This document shows, piece by piece, positions 1 through 7,785 of a stretch of 36,892 nucleotides of DNA (position 1 is the stretch's first letter; each line of letters begins with the position of its first letter). Location: the NCBI GenBank assembly GCA_021323895.1, contig JAJPKD010000176.1:1-36892 (forward strand). The letters are read 5' to 3'. The translations under genes and the position numbers were made by a program. A model generated the notes under the pieces. It worked only from the letters and a program-made list of their open reading frames with translations. It was not told the origin of the DNA and did no database searches. The DNA comes from Acidobacteriota bacterium. GTDB taxonomy: Bacteria > Acidobacteriota > Blastocatellia > Pyrinomonadales > Pyrinomonadaceae.

Positions 1-115
1 CAGATCAGCCACCGAGCGCGGGCTCTGGTTGATGCAGCCGAGTTTCTTCGATCCTTGACCGCTTCTCTGAAGGCTGGCTAGAATGGCGGGTCTTCTTTTT
101 TTTCTTTGTGAGACA

Positions 116-195
<80 letters not shown>

Positions 196-469
196 GAAAT
201 AATCCCTCACCCTTCCCAGAAGTCTTTCCATTCCAACACTTGAATCGGTATGAGATCCGCACAGGTCCCGGTTTTGCCAAGGCCAAAATGCCTGCGCCAT
301 CATTCGATTCGTGGTTTCACACCGGTTGGAATGCAGGCCCGATCACAAAATATTTTCGCAAATTCGGCCAAAACTTGCGATTTTTAGCAGACTTTGCCGC
401 TTGTCTGTGGTATATCTGCCTTCGACAGCTTTCCCATTTTGTTGAATTTTTGGAGGTAGTACACCACAC

Positions 470-784
470 ATGGCGACTAGCACGGCTACAGGCAAGAAGC
501 GGATGACACAGTCCGACGTAATCAATTATTTCGCTGAACGGACGGGTATGAAGCGCGCCCAAGTCAAACAGCTATTCGAAGATATTGCGAATCTCGCGAC
601 CAGCGAGGTCAAGACTAACGGTGAGTTTGTCCTCCCCGGTTTTGGCAAACTCGTGAAGTCTGAGCGAAAAGCGCGTGAGGGACGTAACCCGGCCACCGGT
701 GAGACTATTCAGATTCCGGCCAAAACCACGTTGAAGTTCCGCGTAGGCAAAGCCATGAAGGACTCGGTCCTTCCGAAGAAATAG
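470..784 (+). CDS. hup: HU family DNA-binding protein
   Basis: This 104-residue protein matches the bacterial HU/IHF family along its length: an N-terminal helical dimerisation part (residues 12-48), the GEFVLPGFGKL turn (51-61) and the DNA-binding arm with RNPATGE (72-78). HU homodimers bend and compact nucleoid DNA. The ATG at 470 is preceded by GGAGG at 452-456, a somewhat long spacing. The first ten residues are a Ser/Thr/Lys-rich extension relative to a minimal 90-residue HU. The gene stands alone and ends in a strong terminator 43 bases downstream, so it is probably monocistronic. Confidence 0.95.
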   Translation: MATSTATGKKRMTQSDVINYFAERTGMKRAQVKQLFEDIANLATSEVKTNGEFVLPGFGKLVKSERKAREGRNPATGETIQIPAKTTLKFRVGKAMKDSVLPKK

Positions 785-826
785 CGAGTCGGCTTACAGT
801 TAGTACCACGCACTTCGAAGAATTCG

Positions 827-886
827 CGAAACGTCGGTGACGTGTCCCTAGATATTAGGGGCACCATCGGCGTTTCGTCTTTTTTT
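827..886 (+). terminator. Rho-independent terminator of the HU gene
   Basis: CGAAACG (827-833) pairs with CGTTTCG (871-877). The stem continues inward through 834-839/865-870 and, after a small bulge, 842-850/856-864, with a five-base loop. A T-rich run follows (878-886). It is a long hairpin ending a highly expressed single gene. Confidence 0.85.
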
Positions 887-972
887 GGAGATTTTTGCGA
901 AGAAAATGCTCCGAATCGCCCGATTCTAGGGGTCCTACCAGCGCAGCAGACGGCATGGAGAAATAGAGGATT

Positions 973-1176
973 ATGTCTTTGACACACCCAGAGGTAAAAT
1001 TAGGCTGTGACAGGCCGGAACCGAACGTTTCGATTATCCTTGCGGAGCGAGTGTTAGCCGTGTTTGAGGAAAGCGGGACTACTCCGAAAGAGCAAAATGT
1101 TGCCCTAGATATCGCGCGAACTATCGTTCTGGATCGGCTTTACTCTAGCGATGTACCGCAGCAGCCTGTCGAATAG
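973..1176 (+). CDS. small hypothetical protein, 67 aa
   Basis: I do not recognise the family. The ATG at 973 has an AGAGGA purine stretch just upstream (965-970), which is close but usable. The product is acidic, soluble and mostly helical in composition, with no signal peptide, membrane segment or cysteine pair. It starts the AT-richer accessory stretch that follows the HU terminator. Its last 32 bases are overlapped on the opposite strand by the small gene ending at 1145. It could be a bona fide orphan gene or a chance frame; the start signal makes me favour the former. Confidence 0.5.
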   Translation: MSLTHPEVKLGCDRPEPNVSIILAERVLAVFEESGTTPKEQNVALDIARTIVLDRLYSSDVPQQPVE

Positions 1177-1306
1177 CGTCGGCAACTCCAGCCAGTGAAC
1201 GGTTCACCTGTTCTAATTGTTGAACGACCTGCTGTAATCGGTCAGCAATTTGCTGTTGAATTCGGTCACGCTGATTTTGCCGTTCTCTTTCTTGAAAGTC
1301 TTGCAT
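1145..1306 (-). CDS. possible small coiled-coil protein, 53 aa
   Basis: A 53-codon frame from ATG at 1306 to TAG at 1145 encodes a Gln/Arg/Glu-rich helix (start MQDFQERERQNQRDR, end IRQAAAVHR) with hydrophobic residues spaced like a coiled coil. The upstream minus strand carries GCGAGG about six bases before the ATG, a credible ribosome binding site. It overlaps the 3' end of the 973-1176 gene tail to tail. No family is recognised. Short length makes this tentative. Confidence 0.4.
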   Translation of the reverse strand: MQDFQERERQNQRDRIQQQIADRLQQVVQQLEQVNRSLAGVADAIRQAAAVHR

Positions 1307-1370
1307 CGTGAGCCTCGCTTAGTGGTGTTTGGGAAAGCGAGAGGCTTATATCACCAACGAGAGGGCAAAT

Positions 1371-1526
1371 CTACTTTTTGGACTTAGTTTTCTTTGCTGG
1401 CTTCTGAGGATGTTTAGAAGGTACTGGCGTGCTCAATGCTTTGCGTACAACGTCCTCGAATGAGTAATCCGAGAGACTGATAGGTTTGCCGTGCTTTCCG
1501 GCTGGGTTAGGTGTTGCTGACTTCAT
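1371..1526 (-). CDS. small basic hypothetical protein, 51 aa, coupled to upstream gene
   Basis: The frame begins MKSATPNPAGKHGKPISLSD, continues with a short acidic helix SFEDVVRKAL, and ends in a lysine-rich tail (KKTKSKK). Its ATG (1526-1524) overlaps the TGA of the 176-codon gene upstream (1525-1523) as ATGA, the classical arrangement for translational coupling, which also explains the missing Shine-Dalgarno. The pattern of short N-terminal motif plus FEDxxRxxL helix resembles small orphan proteins seen in accessory regions, but I cannot name a family. Confidence 0.5.
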   Translation of the reverse strand: MKSATPNPAGKHGKPISLSDYSFEDVVRKALSTPVPSKHPQKPAKKTKSKK

Positions 1527-2053
1527 ATGCTGTATTGTACCACGCTAAAAACTACCCACTCCCGCTTTTCAAGAACACCTATTCTCTCAAGCCGATTTCG
1601 GACCTGTTCCTTCCAAAGCTTTTGGGTTTGCTCGGACACGTGGTACAGGTAAGTAGTCATGGCTCTCACGCCAGTCTTGCCTAAAATTCGATTGATCTCT
1701 TTGTTGCCTATCCGTGCGGGTTCTGGTTGCCCTTCAGCAAAGTAATATTTCGTACCATCAATAAGCAGGGACTTCGGATCGAGGTCTCCGATTCGTTTAT
1801 CTATTGGTGAAACATAGCAATGAAGGTTGGCGATTTGAATTCTTGATATTTTGTCGAAATAACGAGTTTTCTTACTTCTAGACCCTGCCGGAATGCGTCG
1901 CGTCCCTCGCACCAAAGGCTTGCCGTATTTGATCTTTTCGTTGTATTGTCCGCTCTGGGCTAGCTTTCTGATTTGCCCCTCGTTGTATAATCTGCGCATG
2001 TCCCACTCTGAAAGCGGTACTTCGGAGGGAGGATTTGGAGGCGGATTTACCAT
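1523..2053 (-). CDS. hypothetical protein, 176 aa
   Basis: No recognised domain. The product is basic and rich in Arg, Lys and Tyr, with a C-terminal helical half (NKEINRILGKTGVRAMTTYLYH) and no signal peptide or membrane segment. The first possible ATG (2053) lies head to head with, and overlaps by two bases, the start of the divergent gene at 2052. An internal ATG at 1999 is an alternative start. Neither has a good ribosome binding site. The stop codon is shared with the start of the 51-residue gene (ATGA), so the two form a unit. Base composition is lower in GC than the rest of the window. Confidence 0.55.
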   Translation of the reverse strand: MVNPPPNPPSEVPLSEWDMRRLYNEGQIRKLAQSGQYNEKIKYGKPLVRGTRRIPAGSRSKKTRYFDKISRIQIANLHCYVSPIDKRIGDLDPKSLLIDGTKYYFAEGQPEPARIGNKEINRILGKTGVRAMTTYLYHVSEQTQKLWKEQVRNRLERIGVLEKREWVVFSVVQYSI

Positions 2054-2423
2054 GTTAGACGCTAATCAAATAAACGAGCGACTATCGAAAGCCTTGAATG
2101 GGGACGAATCTTTTAGCGATCTCGCTGAGTGGCTATCTCGCGAGGCGGCCTCCCTGCGCTTTGAGGACAAAGGCTTGTTGGATTTAGCGGATGCGATCCT
2201 ACAACCCTTAGAAGTTTACTTCGACGGTGTCATAAACGAGGCGGAACTTAGAATCGAACTGAGTGCTTTGGTTCCTGTTAATAAGACTCTAAAAGCGACC
2301 GCTCAGTTTATTTCGTTCCACGATGTTGGCATCCACGCACCTGTCAGACAGCCGGTTCCGAAGCCTCAGGTTCGGAGTGAGGTGAACTCAATTCTTCACT
2401 CTGGGGTAGTGGCACTCGCTTGA
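2052..2423 (+). CDS. hypothetical acidic protein, 123 aa
   Basis: The ATG at 2052 follows TGGAGG with ten bases spacing, and a TATAAT hexamer lies at 1986-1991 about 60 bases upstream, although no clear -35 element accompanies it. The product is acidic and helical (start MLDANQINERLSKALNGDES), without signal peptide or membrane helices. I do not recognise the family. The frame is open upstream to 1893, but the start at 2052 has the only good ribosome binding site. Its last 80 bases are antisense to the end of the DUF6941-like gene, an unusually long tail overlap that could mean the C-terminus was acquired by a rearrangement. Confidence 0.5.
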   Translation: MLDANQINERLSKALNGDESFSDLAEWLSREAASLRFEDKGLLDLADAILQPLEVYFDGVINEAELRIELSALVPVNKTLKATAQFISFHDVGIHAPVRQPVPKPQVRSEVNSILHSGVVALA

Positions 2424-2838
2424 GATCGATTCGTAACGGAATTCGCGTAACCACATCTTCGTCCAGCAAAACATCAAACATAAAAAGGCCGCTCCCGTCC
2501 ACTACAATATTTAGTTGAAGTGTGATGTTATAGCCGTGTTCGCCTCCTTTAAAATCCGCCTCAAACTGGTTCGGCGTCATTATGGTCGGTGCTTTAGGCT
2601 CACTAATCAGCGGATGCTTCAGCTTAACTCGGACGGTTTTTGTTCCGACAAAATCGCCCGACTTAAATGATAAAAAGCAGTTAATTTGCAAGGGCACTTG
2701 AAAAGGATCGGGAGCGTTTTCCGGGATACCAATTTCAAATCTGTCCAGGAACCTTATGCACGATATTCTCTCGTCCTTTTCAACGAGAATCGCATCACAC
2801 AAAGCAGCAACGGCAACATGGGGACCTTTAAGATTCAT
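2344..2838 (-). CDS. DUF6941-like protein
   Basis: A 164-residue protein starting MNLKGPHVAVAALCDAILVE. The family as I know it begins with a 'VAxLCDxxxxxxG/DKxxIxxxxD' stretch followed by an all-beta domain, which fits residues 7-140 here (KDERISCIRFLDRF, then alternating beta segments). The function of DUF6941 proteins is unknown. The C-terminal 25 residues are Ser/Glu/Pro-rich and probably disordered. The ribosome binding site is weak. It lies between orphan genes and an IS element and is tail-overlapped by the plus-strand gene ending at 2423. Assignment is from pattern memory, not a search. Confidence 0.6.
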   Translation of the reverse strand: MNLKGPHVAVAALCDAILVEKDERISCIRFLDRFEIGIPENAPDPFQVPLQINCFLSFKSGDFVGTKTVRVKLKHPLISEPKAPTIMTPNQFEADFKGGEHGYNITLQLNIVVDGSGLFMFDVLLDEDVVTRIPLRIDLKRVPLPQSEELSSPHSEPEASEPAV

Positions 2839-2882
2839 GGTGGCTAGGAATGATAAAACACTAAAGGCAACCGACCAAACAA

Positions 2883-2909
2883 AAAGAGCCGCTATTACAG
2901 CGGCTCTTT
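2883..2909 (-). terminator. Rho-independent terminator behind the transposase
   Basis: A perfect 11-base stem (2883-2893 with 2899-2909, AAAGAGCCGCT and its complement) with a five-base loop. Read on the minus strand it ends in TTTTTG and lies 23 bases past the transposase stop. It may also end plus-strand transcripts weakly. Confidence 0.75.
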
Positions 2910-2931
2910 ATCCCACGGATCGGGTTTGGGT

Positions 2932-3945
2932 TTAGTTTTCGCGGTTAGTCGTTTTATAGGTGAGCCGCTTACCGTCAAACCCAGCTAGAGCTTTTTGTGC
3001 TCGCTCACCGTCAGTCACTTCCCGTTCGTTGTATCTGAAATCAAACTCGCCCAAGTATCTGTGAAGATGTTTCCGGCCTACGTGATGATAGACACCGTTG
3101 ATACCTCTCTTGAGGATTGAGAAATAACCTTCGACCGTGTTAGTGGTCACGCATACACCTTCATCCCAGCGGACATATTCATCAGCCTTATGGTTCACAA
3201 GTGAATGCTTGCGGCCAGTCGTTCTGTTTCTTAATACGCCCGTATCAGTCATCAGATGCGCATCAGCATCGCAGACTTCATCTAACACGACCTTGAGACT
3301 GTCGGCGGTCACTCGTTCTATATGTCGTGAATGGACTCTGCCGCCTCTCTGAACGACTGCAAACACCGCAGCCTTATCAGCGACCGGGCCGATATGATCC
3401 GCAGTCCGTTGACCGTCTTTCATCACGTGCGTTTGTCTCCGTCTCCGGCGACCGCCAACGTAAGTCTCATCAGCCTCCACAATGCCGTTCATCTTCTCAG
3501 GCAGTTCGCCAGTCATTGCGTATCTGATTCTGTGCGCCATGAATCAAGCAGATTTGTATTGTCTGATATCGAGCATCCGCATGAGTTGATGCGCTGAAAC
3601 ACCCTTCTTGCTCGCACACATCAGATGGATCGCCAACAGCCACTTGTGAAGCGGTATATGGCTATCCTCGAATATGGTCTTGACCGTCACTGTGAACTGC
3701 TTTCGACAGCCAGCACACTTCCAAAGACCCTTACGCGGTTTGCGGTAACGCTGACGAGTAAGTTTGAGCTTTTCAAGGTCAGGCTCTTTGACGGCGATCC
3801 GATAGGCTTCGCCCAAAAGACCACAGTGCGGACATACAGCACCTTCAGGCCATCGCATCTTTTCCAGAAACTCTCTGGCCGCATCCTCATCCCTGAATTG
3901 CGGCTCTAAAAGACTGCCTTTTTCCTTCTTGAGCGGGTGTTTCAT
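2932..3945 (-). pseudogene. IS1595-family transposase interrupted by one in-frame TGA
   Basis: Reading from ATG 3945, residues 1-133 carry the N-terminal zinc ribbon (CPHC at 38-41, CAGC at 77-80) and the helical linker KKGVSAHQLMRMLD. At 3543-3541 the codon expected to be Trp in the family motif AWFMAHRIR is TGA, and the same frame then continues as FMAHRIRYAM to the normal end at 2932. The second part holds the DDE/RNase H-like domain with VEADETYVGG (first Asp), LMTDTG, and TVEGYFSILKRGINGVYHH near the third catalytic position. The full length of 337 codons is normal for the family. One G-to-A change explains the break, so decay is recent. An ATG two codons after the stop could allow re-initiation and two-part expression. 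Confidence 0.85.
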
Positions 3946-3962
3946 GGTAGGTGAATCCTACC
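3946..3962 (-). promoter_or_regulatory. hairpin masking the transposase ribosome binding site
   Basis: GGTAGG (3946-3951) and CCTACC (3957-3962) form a perfect six-base stem with a five-base loop immediately before the transposase ATG. On the mRNA the AGGA-like ribosome binding sequence is inside the stem. Insertion sequences often use such hairpins to block translation from read-through transcripts; that role here is inference. Confidence 0.5.
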
Positions 3963-4187
3963 AAATCAGCGTGGGTGTGTCAAGTGCATAATTGCGGAGA
4001 AATATCTGGATTTTTTAGGAGAATATGCTATAGTGCCGGGTTCTGCTGGTACAGTTCAGGCTATCTGTTTCCCTTTTCTTGGGCTAGTACTCTGCAAGAG
4101 TTCCGGAAACCACAAGGAAATTGCATCCTGAAAGGCTCGGAACGCATCTATAGTTGTGAAACTTTCACTGTTATTTTCGACTGAATA

Positions 4188-4457
4188 ATGAAGGAGACTG
4201 AGCGAATCGTGAATCTTTACAAGGGCCTGCCGCTGGCTGAGCGGCTTCAGAGAATTGATCATATTCAAGCGCGGCGATTTTCGAAGCTGACCGGTACCGC
4301 GAGCGAGATCGCAACGGAAGGCATCATTCGTCACCTTGCCGCGTGTGATCGCATGGACGTTAATCCGGATATTTCTGCTGTTCGAGAGATTATTGACGAT
4401 GCCCTCAACGGACGACGCGTTTATGCCGAGGCCGCTGAGATAACTCGCGCGGCGTAA
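4188..4457 (+). CDS. hypothetical protein, 89 aa
   Basis: No family recognised. The product is soluble, helical and rich in Arg, Ala and Glu, with no signal peptide. ATG at 4188 lacks an upstream ribosome binding site, but AAGGAG lies at 4191-4196 just inside the frame, so the true start may be GTG at 4209 (82 residues, start MNLYKGLPLAERL). A strong terminator begins 26 bases after the stop, supporting a real short transcription unit. The gene lies between the IS element and tRNA-Arg. Confidence 0.6.
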   Translation: MKETERIVNLYKGLPLAERLQRIDHIQARRFSKLTGTASEIATEGIIRHLAACDRMDVNPDISAVREIIDDALNGRRVYAEAAEITRAA

Positions 4458-4482
4458 GCTGATTTCGACTAACCAAAATGCG

Positions 4483-4516
4483 AAGGCTGTCGGAGTGTAT
4501 CCGACAGCCTTTTTTT
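4483..4516 (+). terminator. Rho-independent terminator
   Basis: An 11-base perfect stem, AAGGCTGTCGG (4483-4493) with CCGACAGCCTT (4501-4511), a seven-base loop and a run of T to 4516. It ends the small gene at 4188-4457 and separates it from tRNA-Arg. Confidence 0.85.
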
Positions 4517-4575
4517 CGCCAAAAGTTGGCGCGACAAATTCAGCCATGCTAACATCCGCTCCGTTTGAGACCTCG

Positions 4576-4651
4576 GCTCCCGTAGCTCAGTGGATAGAGC
4601 ATCTGCCTTCTAAGCAGAGGGTCGCAGGTTCGAGTCCTGCCGGGGGCGCCA
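4576..4651 (+). tRNA. tRNA-Arg (anticodon TCT)
   Basis: Acceptor GCTCCCG (4576-4582) pairs with CGGGGGC (4641-4647, one G-U), then G73 and encoded CCA. D stem GCTC/GAGC and anticodon stem TCTGC/GCAGA enclose the loop CTTCTAA, anticodon TCT, decoding AGA. T arm GGTTCGAGT is normal. Confidence 0.93.
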
Positions 4652-4654
4652 ATC

Positions 4655-4675
4655 ATTCTCAATTCTCAATTCTCA
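4655..4675. repeat. three tandem copies of ATTCTCA
   Basis: Three perfect seven-base units begin four bases after tRNA-Arg. The stop codon of the M14-type gene (4666-4668, minus strand) lies in the middle unit. Confidence 0.85.
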
Positions 4676-7600
4676 AATTCAGTTCGTGTGGCTCCGCTAT
4701 TTTGAGCCGCAGACCGATCCCTTCCCGCGTCCAAGTGATCATAGTTCAATGCGGTGTTGAAGATTAGGAAGAAGCTTCCTTGGGTCTGATGCCGCCACAT
4801 CGGATTGTTTGCGAACATCACAACGTGACCACGACCAACTGGAACGTCGACCACAGCGGGCGCATTTGCCAACTCCGACCCTCCCGCTAGCATCCCGCTA
4901 ATCAACAGATTCTTCTCGTCTGACGCGAATCGCAGGATGATGCGCGGTCGCATCTGAGGAGGCACGAAGAACGCGCCTTGCTGTAGGCGTTGCTCCTGCA
5001 TCAACTGTTCGGGCGTCTGGCGGGTCGGCGGCGCGGCTTGTGGCATCGCTTGAACAATGTCCGGATCGGTTAGAGTTCCTCGGCCCGAGGGGCGTGCTCC
5101 TGCACCGCCTCCGCCGCCGGGACCTTCGCCGCCACCACCTCCGAAGCCACCGCCGCCGCCAACTTGGAACAGCGGCGCCTGATTGAAGTAGATAGGCAGA
5201 CTTTCGGAATAGCCATAAGCGATCGGGCTCCGCCGATCGGCAAAAGTTGCGTTATAGACCGAGCCACGCGCCTGTAATTGCCGAGGATCCTGTATCGCGA
5301 CACCGGTCACAATGCCGTAGTCGATTGGCAATCGAGAACAATTGGTGATGGGGACGAAGACGCCGCCGTCTTCGATGAACTTCTGCAGATTCACGACGCC
5401 TCTCAAACCCATACCGCCGCGGATGTCGTCAGTTTGATCCGGAGCGAGGGCCATGTTCGGGGTTACCTCGCTGGCTTTCCATGGAATCGGCGCGCCTCGC
5501 ATCGGAATTCCGTTGACGATTGCTTGAGCCGAGCCACCAACCGGCGGGAAGATGATTACGTCGTACTTCTCGCGCAGATTCGGCGTGTTGCGAATCACCT
5601 GATCCGAGATGTACTCGTAAGGAATTTGCAGCCGGTCAAATTCGATGCGGAACCAGCCGTCGTTTTGCGTGTTGGTCCAAGTGTGAAGGGTCGCAATGCG
5701 CGGAACCGCCAGCAGATGCGATTTGATTTCCGGCAACTTATCAACCGCAACCGCCTTCAATCCCGAGTCGGCAATTGGGCCAGACAATGTCTGCTTTAAG
5801 TCGCCCGAATTGTCCGAGGTCTTTATGATGAACGCGCCAGCATTGAATTTCTGTCCACCCGCTTCGAACGGTTCTTCGGCAGCAGCAATCTTCAAATCCT
5901 TCAGCTTGAAGCGAAGACTCATCAGCGTATTTTCCGCGTTGTGATTGATCAAAAACGCGACGGGCTTGGCCGACGTCGCAACACTCCCAGTGACTTTCGC
6001 ATCACGCGTAAGCAAAGTCATCGGCGCTTGCAGGACGCCCTTATCGACAACTCGCACAGTCTTGACGTTCCGAAGCGCGCCAAGAGTCCAACCGGTATCG
6101 TCGTATGGCCGCGGATCGTTCACGTTGTAGTACTGCGTGTCGAGCAACATATCGGCCATGCGCGAATACGGCTGGTCCATGCGAACCACGTAAGAGCCCG
6201 CCGGGAACTTCTGATCCTTCACCGTGATTTCCTTATCAGCCGTGTGCACTTCGACTCCCATTAAGCGCAGCAGATTCATCATGTCAGCGGCTTCAACAAC
6301 CCGCGTTTGATCAGCGGGAACTATCCATGCCGCAGGTCCCTCATTCGTAGCCTTTGCGACGGACCGCTTGCTCTTCAAATAGAAGTTCTTGAGAAATCGA
6401 TCCTTGTTGTTGGAAACAAAATTCATCGCGAGAAGGATCGCAGACTCCTGCATATTGATGTTGTTGCGCAGCGACCATTTCACGCGCGGCTGCGGCGGGT
6501 TGGGCCGGAACCAGTCGCGCTGGGCTTCCGCGCGCACAGTCCGATCCATTGTGTCGGCGACGCTATTCCCGAAGGTTTCATAGAAACGGCCGATTGAGTT
6601 GTGACCGTTGGCCACGTAGAACATGTAATTAGGCGCCCAACCATCGTAAAAGCCGTGCGTCCAAACTCCGGGCACACCGCGCTTCGTCATCTCTTCGATT
6701 TCGTGGTACGCGAGCAAGTTCCATTCATCAACGACAAGCGGATCGAGCCACGCGTTGTACGGCCCAGTGCCGGTCGACGTGTAAAGGAACGGCACCGATT
6801 CATGCAGGTCATGCAAGATCGTTGGGTGATATTCGATGAAAGTCTTCATCTGATTGCGCGACAGCGCCAACGCCATGCCCAAGCCGTCACGATTGTTGTC
6901 GTGCGCGACGTACTTGCCCCAATAAACCAGGGGCGGCGCATTCTTGTCTGGGTTAGCTTTGCGATAGTTGTACGTGTCAACCATCATGTCGTGCCCATCG
7001 ACTTCCAGCACCGGCGTAATCAGCACGATGACGTTCTTGCGAATCGCCTGAATGAACGGAGACTCCTCGACTGCCAGACGATACGCGAGTTCCATCAACA
7101 TCTCGCACGAGCCAGTTTCGGGCGAGTGAATCGATCCTGAAGCCCAATAGAACGCCTTCCCTTCACCGATCAACTGATCAGCTTCCGCATCCGTAATCTT
7201 GCGCGGATCGGCCAGCTTCGCCGTGATATCTTTGTATCGATCAAGCTTTGCCAGCGTCGCTTCATCGCCAACAGCGATCAGGTATTGCTCCTTCCCTTCT
7301 TCGCTTTTCTCCGGCGCGGTGAAGACGCGCACGCGCGGCGAGGCCTTCGCCAGTTCGTTGTAGTAGCGATACAAATCTTTTGAATAGGTCAGGTGACCGG
7401 GCTCGCCAACCGTGTAACCCAGAATCTTGTCCGGTGATGGAACTTTATCTGAAGCCGGCAAGTGATCGACCAGCTCAGTCATGAAGTAAGACTCGGTCGT
7501 GTTCGCTTTGACCTTGGCGCCGTACTCGACATTATTCGCCGGCGCAGTTGACTTTGGGGCGGATGGCTTAGCGCTCGAGGTTGTTTCGTTACTACGTGCC

Positions 7601-7710
7601 TTGTCAGGTTTCTGCGCATCGACCCGGATGGAAACCTGACACACAACGAACGCGGCCATCGCCGTGAACGCAACCGTGCGAACCAGTTTTGGAGAGACTT
7701 TGGTTTTCAT
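4666..7710 (-). CDS. secreted M14-family zinc carboxypeptidase-like protein
   Basis: A 1014-residue protein with a Sec signal peptide (about 1-32) and a low-complexity linker (33-60). The peptidase M14 domain covers about 85-400. The zinc motif HxxE is in IHSPETG (H195, E198), with the third histidine at H300 or H303 (YHPTILHDLHES) and a possible catalytic Glu at 378. Members cleave C-terminal residues from peptides or amidated peptidoglycan stems; the substrate here cannot be told. About 500 further residues follow. Residues 690-990 look like a glutamine-amidotransferase-like fold (VIIFPPVGG, GHVVMFANNPMWR), interrupted by a glycine-rich stretch (851-869). The start has GGAG eight bases upstream. 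Such long M14 proteins are typical of Acidobacteriota secretomes. The domain reading of the C-terminal half is tentative. Confidence 0.88.
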   Translation of the reverse strand: MKTKVSPKLVRTVAFTAMAAFVVCQVSIRVDAQKPDKARSNETTSSAKPSAPKSTAPANNVEYGAKVKANTTESYFMTELVDHLPASDKVPSPDKILGYTVGEPGHLTYSKDLYRYYNELAKASPRVRVFTAPEKSEEGKEQYLIAVGDEATLAKLDRYKDITAKLADPRKITDAEADQLIGEGKAFYWASGSIHSPETGSCEMLMELAYRLAVEESPFIQAIRKNVIVLITPVLEVDGHDMMVDTYNYRKANPDKNAPPLVYWGKYVAHDNNRDGLGMALALSRNQMKTFIEYHPTILHDLHESVPFLYTSTGTGPYNAWLDPLVVDEWNLLAYHEIEEMTKRGVPGVWTHGFYDGWAPNYMFYVANGHNSIGRFYETFGNSVADTMDRTVRAEAQRDWFRPNPPQPRVKWSLRNNINMQESAILLAMNFVSNNKDRFLKNFYLKSKRSVAKATNEGPAAWIVPADQTRVVEAADMMNLLRLMGVEVHTADKEITVKDQKFPAGSYVVRMDQPYSRMADMLLDTQYYNVNDPRPYDDTGWTLGALRNVKTVRVVDKGVLQAPMTLLTRDAKVTGSVATSAKPVAFLINHNAENTLMSLRFKLKDLKIAAAEEPFEAGGQKFNAGAFIIKTSDNSGDLKQTLSGPIADSGLKAVAVDKLPEIKSHLLAVPRIATLHTWTNTQNDGWFRIEFDRLQIPYEYISDQVIRNTPNLREKYDVIIFPPVGGSAQAIVNGIPMRGAPIPWKASEVTPNMALAPDQTDDIRGGMGLRGVVNLQKFIEDGGVFVPITNCSRLPIDYGIVTGVAIQDPRQLQARGSVYNATFADRRSPIAYGYSESLPIYFNQAPLFQVGGGGGFGGGGGEGPGGGGGAGARPSGRGTLTDPDIVQAMPQAAPPTRQTPEQLMQEQRLQQGAFFVPPQMRPRIILRFASDEKNLLISGMLAGGSELANAPAVVDVPVGRGHVVMFANNPMWRHQTQGSFFLIFNTALNYDHLDAGRDRSAAQNSGATRTEFEN

Positions 7711-7785
7711 GATTTACTCCAGCAGAAAAAATTCTCGACGGGCGCGCGAAGCATACAAGAGCAAGGGCAAAGAGCCAAGGGAAAA

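Larger units (their letters stand above)
2883..3990 (-). mobile_element. IS1595-family insertion sequence, ends approximate
   Basis: The element is defined by its transposase gene and flanking terminator. The right tip probably lies within 3965-3995, where a sequence of the form GTGTCAAGTGCATAATTG resembles IS1595-type termini. I could not find a convincing inverted copy on the left nor an 8-base target duplication, so the left boundary is unknown and the element may be decayed. Coordinates are only a bracket. Confidence 0.5.

Noticed and set aside
1893-2051. Upstream extension of the 2052-2423 gene to ATG 1893
   Set aside because: The extension is antisense to the 176-codon gene, and the only good ribosome binding site is before 2052.
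2326-2350. Sequence GCACCTGTCAGAC as a left end of the IS1595 element, making the DUF6941-like gene a passenger
   Set aside because: Only about 11 of 16 positions match the presumed right tip, and no 8-base target duplication fits any offset.
4056-4547. 163-codon minus-strand frame opposite the 4188-4457 gene
   Set aside because: It runs through a plus-oriented terminator, lacks a ribosome binding site and has no recognisable content.
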